Positions 24,417 to 36,400 of a DNA stretch of 40,704 nt are shown here, piece after piece. The notes below the pieces were generated by a model, which did no database searches, was not told where the DNA came from, and worked only from the letters and a program-made list of their open reading frames with translations. Each line of letters begins with the position of its first letter. The stretch's first letter is position 1. This DNA comes from a virus: the IMG/VR virus record IMGVR_UViG_3300047476_001053, positions 1 through 40,704 of that record. One strand, 5' to 3'. The translations under genes were made by a program, and so were the position numbers.

Positions 24417-27400
24417 ATGGCCGTTATTAAGACACATCAATTTCTTCCGGAAATTTTTCAGACTGAAACAAATAAAAAGTTTCTAAACGCAACACTAGAT
24501 CAATTGGTTAGCGAACCTGCGTTAAAAAAAATCAATGGATATATTGGAAGAAAACTAGCTCCATCTTATAAAACAAGCGACAGTTATATTGAAGAAGCTT
24601 CTTCGGATAGACAAAATTATCAACTTGAACCTTCGTTGGTATTAAAGAATGATGTCACAAACGAAATTGAATTTGCTACCACTTACACTGACATTGTTAA
24701 TAAAATCAGATATTACGGTGGCTTGACAAACAATCACAGTCGTTTATTTGATAACGAATATTACACCTATAATCCTAGAATAGATTTAGACAAGTTTGTT
24801 AACTTTAGCCAGTACTACTGGTTAGACAATGGCCCAGATCCAGTAGTGATATCGGCAGTTGGTGTGCCCTTAGAAGCCACATTTGATGTCACGTTTAATG
24901 CCACAACAGGCACATATGAATTCACTGGATATGGTAGAACTCCTAATCCTACCATTACGTTATCTAGAGGCGGGGTTTATGATTTCAACATCAATGAACC
25001 CGGGAACGAATTTTACGTGCAGTCAAAACCAGCTGTAAACGGTATTGATCCGGAAATGCCTAATTTGGACACAAGACAGGTGCTAGGTGTTTCTAATAAC
25101 GGGCAATCAGTAGGAACAGTTAGATTTACAGTTCCAGCAAGCAATGCACAGGATCGTTGGACATCAATGCCAGTCGTGGATGATGTTGATTATGCAACCA
25201 ATTTGTCGTTTGCACAGGTGCTTGGTGCTAACCCACAAGAGCTCAATGAAGATCTAGGCGGCATTGATGGCACCATACGCTACATTGAAAATGCTTCTGT
25301 GGTGTTTGTAAATCCGCAGTATATTGACGATACATATTGGGTTGATACGTCTCGCGTCGAAGACGGCGTTGCATACTTTGATCAAAACAATTTAATTCCA
25401 TTTGAACAAAGAACCAGCATCTTTACTATAAAAATAGAACGAGACGAAAATGATGTAGAACGAATCATTCTGTTTCCAAAATCTAGTGTTCCTAACGAAA
25501 GAAAAGTAAGGATCAAAGCAGGTACAGAGTATGCTGGTAGAGAATTTTATGCTAGATTGAACTTGCTGAATGTAGTGCCTTACATAACCGCACCATTAGA
25601 CACATTGTTCTATCAAAGCGGCGAAGAAAATAATGCTATCGGAACAATTAAATTAGTTGAACCAACGTCTAGTACAATTGATCCGGCAGCGGAGATAGTG
25701 GGACAAGTAAATTACACAAGTCCAAACGGCGTTAGTTTTACTAACGGGCTCAAGGTTAGATTTGACGCAAGTTCTCCGGCTGAATGGAGAAACAAAAACT
25801 ATTATGTTGAAGGTGTGGGTACCTCAATAGTATTGGTTGCAGAGTCTGAGTTGGTATCTATAGAATCTATCAATACCAGTTATATTGTTGAAGCTGGTAA
25901 AGATTACGTTGTGGGCGACCGTCTTACATTTGACGGTGGGGTCAGAACAGCAGATGCAACCGCGGTAGTGACTGCTATTGTAGAGAACACAGCAAAAGTC
26001 AGCGCAACAATTAACAGCATTACCGGCGCACTTACCTCAATTGATATTATTGATGGTGGCTCTGGGTACACCAGTGCTCCAATAGTAAGCATTGCGTCGG
26101 CACCAGCATCAGGTACAAATGCATTTGCACATGCTGTAATTACAAATGGCGTAGTCACAAATGTCATTATTGATTCAGCTGGCACAGGGTATTTGTCGGC
26201 ACCTGTTATAACCATTGCTCCTCCAACCTCAGGTCCAATTAAAACTTTTAAAATCAAAGATAGAGGAAATTATTCTGTCTTACCTACCAACCCTGTAAGT
26301 CTCAAGGGCGGGTCTGGTACAGGTGCTTTAATAAATGCTTACCTACAACCTGCGGTTCAAGATTACATGACCGTCAAGCGATCAAGTATAGACAGAAACC
26401 CATGGTCCAGAGCCAATCGTTGGTTCCACATGGATGTGATACAAAAAACTGCAGATTATAATAAAATTGACGCTATCTTTAATCAAAACTTAAGAGCCAG
26501 CAGACCAATTATTGAATTTGATGCTGATTTACAATTGTATAATTTTGGCGCAGAAGCCAAACAACCAGTAGACATACTGGATACTTCAATATCTAACGCA
26601 TTTACACAAGTGCAAGGGGTTGTGTGTGTTGATACTAAAACACTCACCATTGGCGACTTGACTCTTACTACCGGTGATAGGGTAATTTTCTCAAATGACA
26701 TCAATAACGATGTTAGAAACAAGATTTACAAGTTTTCTATTGAGCTTACATCAGAAGCTCCGGATCCGCTTCTTTACAAAGCTTACATTGTGGAAACAGA
26801 CGATACCACAATAGTTGCAGGAAACACTGTTCTTATCCTGTCCGGCGACAACGGCGGAAAACACTGGCACTATAACGGGACGTCATGGAAAGCGTCGCAA
26901 GAAAAAACATACAACAATCAAGAGCCTTTGTTTGACGTGATCAACGACGACGGTGTCAGTTTCACTAACAGTTCGGTATATCCAGGCACCACTTTCCAAG
27001 GAACAAAAATATTTTCCTACAAAAAAGGAACTGGAAACAATGATAGTGTAATTGGATTTCCGTTAAGCTATAAGAATTTTGTTAGCCAAGGTGACATACA
27101 ATTTACAAACGATTACGACACACAGTCGTTTGATTATTTGATCGGTGGCGGCGGCATCGAAACAGTCACAGTTAATGCTGGATACCTGCAAAAAAATATC
27201 GACGCTGCTTCTTGTCAAAGATTAAACATCTGGACTATCAACAGAGATTTTAGTCATCAATATCAGAATTATCAGTTCACTTACGATGGCGAAACAAATT
27301 TATTCCCTATTGATAACATACCAGACACAAGTATAATCAATCCCAATATCAAGGTCACTGTCAATAACTCAATCTTGGATATTGGTAATTTTGTTGTCAC

Positions 27401-30400
27401 AAAAGTTGTTGACCAATATGCGGTATTGGTTAATCCTGAATTGATTGTAAAAGACGATGTTGTTTTCGTAAGCATCTTTAATAAAGATTTGGTATCGCCA
27501 AACGCTTTTTATGAAGTGCCATTAAATCTAGACGTTAACAGTCTTAATACCAATCTTGAAATGTTGACATTGGGTCAGATGCGTAATCATTTGATCACTT
27601 TAAAAAATAACAGTTTAGACATTGTTGGTAAAGTTCCTGGTAATAGCAATCTTAGAGATATTCAATACATGAACAAAGGGGGCAGTGTTTTACAACACAG
27701 TGCTCCTGTAGTGTATGCTGGATTGTTTTTGAATCACCCTACAATGAATTTTGTAAATGCATTAAAGTTGGCAAATAGGGAATATTCAAAATTTAAAATT
27801 AAATTCTTGGAATTGGCCGGAAATCTAGATTTAAATCGCAATGACATTGCGGGCAGTGTTGATGCAATAATGCTGCATATCAATCTAGTTAAAAATGATT
27901 CATTCCCGTGGTTCTACAGCGACATGTTCCCGTATGGCGACCTAGGAAAAACTGTAATTCCTACTTATACAGTACTAGATCCAGACATCACAAGTTATGA
28001 AATAACAACTATTTTCAATGACAAAGTGATCAGTAATCGAGCTGTTCTTGTTTACCTTACACGTACAATTAACAATGTCACATCAAAAACACTATTAATT
28101 AAAGATAGAGATTTTTATTTTAGACAAGACAGACCAGCTATTACTATAAATGATAGTTTTGGTCTCTTGTATGGAGACAAAATTGATATCGTAGAATACA
28201 GCACCACTGACGGTTGCTATGTGCCCGAAACTCCTACCAAGATGGGTATGCATCCTAAGTTCTATCCTGAAATTTATGTGGATGATACTTACAGAGAGCC
28301 AATCACAGTAATACAAGGACACGACGGCAGCATAATGCCAGCGTTTGGGGATTTCAGAGACAATTTAATATTAGAACTAGAGCGCAGAATCTACAATAAT
28401 ATCAAAGTTCAATACGATACCAATATCTTCAATGTCCATGATTATCTACCTGGCAAATTTAGACCAACAGATTATTCTCTAAGAGAATTCAATCAGATAT
28501 TGAGTCAAGAATTTTTATCTTGGATTGGAACCAATAGATTAAACTATTCAACCAATAACACATTTACAGCATCAGATCCTTTTACTTGGAATTACAAGAG
28601 ATTCAGAGATGTAGTAAATGGAGAAACTTTACCAGGATCATGGCGCAGCATTTATCGATATTTCTATGATACTGATCGTCCGCACACGCATCCTTGGGAA
28701 ATGTTGGGCTTTAGCGAAAAGCCCAGCTACTGGAATGACAGATACGGACCTGCTCCATACACTGGCGGCAACGGGTTATTATGGAGCGATTTGAGTCTTG
28801 GTTATATACACGCCGGCGAGCGTGCCGGATTTGATTCAAGATATCAAAGACCAAATCTTGCACAATATATTCCTGTTGACGAAAACGGCGACTTGGTCAG
28901 CCCAGAAAAAATTCTTGTGACCGACTTTGATAGCAGCAAAGCAAATGCAAATTTTGCAGTAGGAGATATAGGACCAGTAGAAGCTGCATGGCGTCGCAGC
29001 AGCGAATTTGCATTTGCAATGCAACTGGCTCTTGCCCTAGCCAAACCGGCCAAATATTTTGCTTTACTGGCCAATACACAGAATTATACCAGAAACGCAG
29101 TCACAGCACAGTTTGAAACAGCTACCACAGGGCAGCATTTAACACCCACTGCTCTATTGGTACAAGGCTACGACAATGGCGTCACTGTAGAAAGAAATTC
29201 TGGCTATTTGAACTGGATTAGAGATTATGTTAAAAATCTAGGTATTGCTGACGCATCAACATTGATCAAGGATAACCTTGCAGCATTGGATGTGCAATTG
29301 GCATACAAAATGGCCGGTTATACTGACAAACGATTCATTGAGTTATTGGCTGAACAAAGCAGTCCAAGTAGCATCAGTGACAGTGTTATAGTTCCAGAAG
29401 AAAACTATAGAATTGAACTATACAAAGGCAGTCCAGTTAATAAAATAACTTATAGTGCAGTTATTGTTGAAAAGACCGCAGCAGGTTATGTGGTAAGCGG
29501 ATATGATCTAACAAATCCTTACTTCTTTATTATTCCTAGTCAAGTCAACAACAATGCCTACACTATCACATCTGGCAATCAACGAGGAACAGTCTACAAA
29601 GACTTCAAGAAAGCGAAGTATACAGTTCCTTACGGATTTGAATTCAATACCAAACAACAAGTGGTAGACTTCCTAGTAAGCTATCAACGTTATCTGTTGG
29701 CACAAGGATTTATTTTTGTTGACAGAGACAACGATCTACAAGAACAAAAAGACTGGATTTTAAGTGCCAAAGAATTCTTACACTGGTCAAGCCAGGGTTG
29801 GAAAACAGGAAGTGTAATAGTTTTAAGTCCAGTGTCTACTACTTTAAAAGTTTTTGATTCAGCATCAGTGGTTGATGAAATTTTAAATGCACCTTACTCT
29901 AGTAGAGTGCTTGACGTTAATTTTAAACCAATCACTAAAAATAATTTTTCAATAAACAGAAACAGTAATATATTCACCTTTACTGCCAATGCAGATCAAA
30001 CCATTGGATTCGCTGAATTAGATTTGGTACAATACGAACACCTACTGATATTAGATAATATCACCGTTTTCAATGACATTATCTATGTGCCAGAATTGGG
30101 TAATAGACAGTATAGATTAAAGTTAGTTGGAGCCAAAACTGCAAACTGGAATGGTAGTTTAGAATTGCCAGGATTTATTTACAGCAGTGATGTAATTGAT
30201 GAGTGGGAATCTGGCAAAGATTATTTAAAAGGCTCTATAGTAAAGTACAAGTTTAGATTCTATACTGCAATACAAAACATCACAGCAACTGATCAATTCC
30301 AAACAAGCAGTTGGCAATTGATCCCGACGTCAGAATTAAAATCTGGCGTTATTAACAATTTTGCTACCAATGCAATACAGGGTATAAACTTTTACGACAT

Positions 30401-33400
30401 TGATGATCAACCAATAAATGAAGATTTACAACTGTTCAGCAACGGATTAATAGGATTCAGAAACAGAGACTATTTTACCAACCTTGGTATTGATAGAACC
30501 ACTCAGAGTAAATTCTATCAAGGGTTTATCAAACAAAAAGGAACGGTAAATGCACTAAATGCATTACAAGGTGCGACCTTTGGAAATTTAGATACAGATA
30601 TCAACTTCTATGAAAACTGGGCTGTTCGTGTTGGCGAATACGGTGCCACAGACATAAACAAATTTATAGAACTTGAGCTAAACGAAACAGACTTTAGCAG
30701 CAATCCTACTGCGTTTCAACTGCTTGATCAAACAACAACAAAGGAACCAGACGTACTGGCCTTTGATAATACCAATGTGTTTAAGTCATCGGGCGAATAT
30801 TCTGCTCGCATAGTACGAACAAAAAGTTTAGCCGAGCAAGATGCCTTTAAACCGTTGCCAGTGGCTGGGTTTGTAAATCTAGATGATGTTGATGCAACTA
30901 TTTTTGATTTAAATGACTTTGAGACTCTTACAACTATAGTTAATAATATTGGTATAGGTTATAAAATATGGGTCGCAAGAGATTTTGATAAAAATTGGAA
31001 TGTGTATCGCGCCAGCTTGGTAAATGGTTATATTTTTGGATTACGATACAACATTGATGATTTGGTTGAAGTTGTCTTTGATAGAGAGCACGGACTAGCA
31101 GTTGATGACCTGATAGTTATAAAAAACTTTGACCCACAGTTTGATGGTGTCTATCAAGTTGACAGCATCATTGACAGCACAAGATTTTATATTCGATTAT
31201 ATCAAAATCTACAGCAAATGAAAGATACCCAGGCCTTTGCTGGTGTAGGAATTTTATTCAAACTGACATCTAGTAAAATTGATTACTTGAAAGATGTAGA
31301 AACAGTTAGACCAGTTGCCGGATGGGTTCCAAACGATAAAATTTGGGTAAGCAATCTAGACAGCAATCAGAATTGGGGAGTATACAACAAGATTGACCCA
31401 TGGAAGTATTCGGTCAAAGTTGAACCAGACCCAAGTAAATTGTCAGGCAACGACTTCTTTGGACAAACAGTCAGTCTAGACCCCAATACTGGACAATTGC
31501 TTTATATTGGTGCGCCAGGATCTGGTACTGGGCGAGCTGCTATTTACGGTCGCGCAAGTGCAAACTCGTGGGTACCTAGTTCGTTCTTATACGGAAACAG
31601 CAATAATCTAAGCGGATTCGGTAAAGCTATCACCAACGGGTCTGGATTTTTTGCAGTAGGTGCGCCTGACAGTGATTCAAGCCGCGGATATGTTTACGTT
31701 TACAAAGATGGGGTGTTGATTCAATTGCTAACTGATCCATCGGGTACAACCAGTGATAGATTCGGCGAAGCTCTTGCAATGAGCAGAGACGGCAATTATC
31801 TTTATATAGGTGCTCCGGGCGCAAACAAAGTGTTTTGTTATGCAATAAAAACCAGAGCAGAAGATACCCAATCGTTTGAAGGTGATGGGGCAAGCAACGT
31901 GTTTACCTTATCGGCAGCAGTCAACGATCCAACAGACATTGTGGTATTCGCAGTTCTAAGATCATCTGAGTATGTGCCTACAGTAGATTACACTATCTCT
32001 CAAGCAGCAAACGGTATTACTGCATTTACACAATCGGGCACCGGTGTTAGCGGAGGCGGCACTTTAACATATTCCAATCTCAGTGCTACTGGTGGATCAG
32101 GGACCGGCGCCAAATTTACTGTTATTGTTGACAACAATGGTGTTTATACAAATGTAATAAGAATCAATGGCGGCTCCGGTTATAATGCTGGCGACACATT
32201 GACTATACCTGGTACAAGTTTAGGCGGCACGGTTGCCAATGACATAACTATCACAGTTTCAAGCAAAGGAACAATCACAAATCTAACTTTTGGGACTGCT
32301 CCTACTATTTTTGAAAGATTTGATGTTCTAAAACGAACTTCTTATTACAAATTAATTGATTCACTGAGCGGTGCAGCCGACACCAATTTTGGGTGTTCGC
32401 TTGCTGTTAACAGAGATAGTTCGATTATTTCAGTTGGAGCAAATACCAAATCATTGAACGGAACTGCTAACGAAGGAACAGTTAGCGTCTATCATAGAAC
32501 AATAACAGAATTTACCACAGATGGTGTTTCTGGAACATTCACTTGCCCAGACGACTTCAATGATGTGTATAGAGTGTTATTTAATAATACTGTGTTGTCT
32601 GAAGGAACAGACTGGTATCGACCAACTGGAACATTAAACGTTGTACAGTTTCCTGGATTCGCTACCCCAGCTGGCGGGCAGAAGTTGAGAGTAGAAACCA
32701 ACCAATTTTTATTAGATCAGGTTCTTGATGCAACAGAAGTTGGAGTCACAGGGCAAAAATTTGGTACATCATTGGCCATGTGCGGAACAGGCTGTAATTT
32801 GTATATAAGCAGTCCTTACTATGCTGAAATCAATTACAGCTCAGGCCTGGTCACACGTTATGTAAACGTAGGAAGAGTATACGGACAAGTCACTGGCAGC
32901 AAAGTCAATCCGACAGTGACCGCTGGCCACACTTTGGTAATAAATGATAGAAACATTCAGTTGACTGGTACTACACTAGATAGCGTGGTGTTAGCAATCA
33001 GTAATGCCAATATACCTGGAGTTTCTGCTGAAAAGTATCAAGGAAAACTAAGAATTAACAGTGATGTGGCAGTAGCCAACGACAAGCTTGATATCAAACC
33101 TGGTAGTGTTGGAACTGCTTTGTCTGACCTTGGAATAGAGATTTACAAAAAAACACAGGTTATTAAACATTCTAATAACATAGGAGAAAGATTTGGTACA
33201 TCACTGGGGTTATCGCAGTCTTATGGAGTGTTAGCAGTAGGTAGCGAAGGTGCCGATGTTAGTGTCCCTATAACCTTTGATGCAACATATTCAGCTACTA
33301 CATTTGACAGCAACAGCACACTATTTGTAGATGTGGTTTCTGAATCTGGTGCTGCATACATTTACGATCTATTACAAAACCCTTACGAATCTGTTGACAA

Positions 33401-36400
33401 CCCAGCTGTGTTTGCATTTACACAAAAACTCGTTGGACCTGATCTAGACACCGGAGACAATTTTGGGGCTAGTATCAGCGTGGTTGGCGGAATAATGGCA
33501 GTTGGTGTTAACAAAGATTCAAATGTTGTAAAAGGTGGTGGAAGTCTTTATACGTACAACAATCAAGACAACAAAGCAGGATGGGAACTTATAAGATACA
33601 AAGACCATCAGGTTGATCCAGAAGGCATAAGTTCTGCGTTTATATACAACAAAAAAACTCAGACAATATTGAACTTCTTTGATGTTTATGATCCTGCTAA
33701 AGGCAAAATTTTAGGAATAGTGGATCAAGAACTAGATTACAAAGAAGAATACGATCCTGCATCCTATAACACCGTGGCTAGAGATGACACAATACTGAAC
33801 ACAACTTTTTATTGGTCTGACAGACACGTTGGAAGAACTTGGTGGGATACCAGCCAGGCCAGCTTCATTGAATATGAACAAGGCACTATTCAGTATCGAG
33901 TTAAAAATTGGGGCAATCTGTTCCCGGGTAGCCGCGTAAAAATTTATGAATGGGTAGAGAGCAATTTCTTACCTAGTCAATACGTTGCCAGCGGTGGCTC
34001 AGGAATTCCTAAGTATGCCGACAATTCCTCATATACCAGTGTGACATTGGTAGACCCGGCAACAGGAATTATCTCTCAAAAATATTATTACTGGGTAGGG
34101 GATAAAACATCAGTAGATGTTAATAAGGCAAAAAGAACTCTGAGCGTTGCGTCACTGGAAAGTTATATTAGCAATCCCAAGGATCAAAACATTCCTTATC
34201 TAGGTGCTCTATCACAGAACAGTTTTGCTTTATATAATGTTTCTAATAGTTTAACAGGAAAAGATATTGTTCTGCACATAGAAACTTGCGAGTCAAAGAG
34301 CAGTAATTTGATACATAACGAATATCAATTGATTCAGCAAGGAAATCCAAGTCAGGTACTTCCGGCAAGAATATTAAACAAATTACGCGAGAGCTATTGC
34401 GGATTTGATGAAGCAGGTAAGCTGGTTCCAGATCCTAAACTAACTGTAGAAAATAGAACAGGATTGTTAATTCGCCCTCGTCAAGGAATATTCTTAGATA
34501 GAAATCCTGCACTCAAGAGCTATGTTAACAATTTAAATGATATTTTTGTAAAATATCCTGTGTTATTAATTAGTAATGCAGCCACTTTGTATTCTCAAGA
34601 AGCTGCTCCGTTAACATATGATGATCAATTGGCTTCTTTCGCTGAATTATCGTATCTTGATTTAGACACATTTGTTGACGGGTATACTATTTTAATACCC
34701 AATGATTCTAGATACAACGGAAGATGGACACTGTATACATTCAATGGTGTTAAAAAAGAGTTCGAATTAAAATTTATTCAGAGCTATAAAACTGAATTAT
34801 GGTGGACCGCAATTGATTGGTACAGCAGTGAGTATGTACAAGGTACAGATATCAGTTATGTGGTGGCCAACTACGGAGGCATACAAACTGTTGCCCCGAC
34901 ACCGGGAGAATATATTCAGGTGCTCGACGACGGTATTGGCAATTGGTTAATTTATCGTGTTGAAGCAGATTCAAGTTTGACTTTGATAGCTGCTCAAAAT
35001 GCCACACTAACACTTGATGAAAGATTACATGAAGTTGCATGGGGTGCTGGATTTGATACCACAGTTTATGATATAATAGATTTTGACCCAGCGGCCGGTG
35101 TAGAAGTAGGCAAAATCTTTGATAGTGTGTACAACGAACTGTTAATTAACAGTTTGGCTGGAGAGTTTAATAGTCTGTTCTTCTCAATAGTCAATTACAT
35201 ATTTTCAGAACAAAAAACTCCGGATTGGATTTTTAAAACCAGTTTCATTGATGTGTATCACAATCTAAGAACACTGGAGCAGATTCCCAATTACATTAGA
35301 GATAATCAAAGCTTTTATAACGAATATATCAACGAAGCAAAACCATATCGCACTGCGATTCGAGAATATGTGCCCTTGTACAGCAAGACAGACATAGCTA
35401 CCGGGTCGTGGACTGATTTTGACGTTCCCGGAAGATATTATGATCTCGAAGGAATTTATAAATCACCAGATATTGATTCGGCAGCTGATGCTCAATATTT
35501 TGAGCTACCAATTTATTCTTCGTATGCAGAAAATTACAAATATAAAATTACAGATTACATAATTGGTAATGTTGGGGTTAACTATACTACAGCACCAACT
35601 GTTGAAATTGTTGGCGGCGGCGGAAGCGGCGCAAGTGCAACCACCACAATCAATCCTGCAACAGGTAAATTAACTGGTATCTATGTAGTGAATCCTGGAT
35701 CAGGATATACATCTACTCCTACTGTGTTTATTAATGGAGTAGGATCTGGAGCCACTGCATACCCAGTGTTGCATAACGAATACAATGTAAACAGCAGCTA
35801 CAACACTGTCAGGGACATTACTACAACAATAAAATTTGATAGAATTACTTATTCTAGCAATGTAGTTGAGTGGAAACCAAATACCGCTTATGCTCAAACA
35901 GTAATAGTTGATGGCAACAAAGCCAATGCATGGAATCTTGATAGATTGGAGTTCCAGAATCTAGTCACTGACGTCAATACTCAAGACAGCGACATTACAG
36001 AGATATTCTTCAATGATACTGGAACCAGCATGTATGTTGCTGGCAACAACACAGATAGAATTTATCAATATACATTAAGTATTCCATGGGATGCAACCAC
36101 AGCATCAAACGTTGGAGCCACCAGTGTTGCCACACAAGACAACAATGTGCAAGGACTATATTTCAGAGACGATGGTGCCAAGATGTATATTGCTGGTGCT
36201 ACAACAGACAGCATTTATGAATACAGATTAGCTACACCTTGGATGGTCAATACTGCGTCTAATGTGTCAGTGAAAAGCGTATCGTCTGAGGAAGCTAGCC
36301 CGCGAGCAGTTGAATTCAGCAAAGACGGTTTAAACATGTATATTGTTGGTACACTAAATGATAGAATCTATCAATATACATTGACCACACCTTGGCAAAT

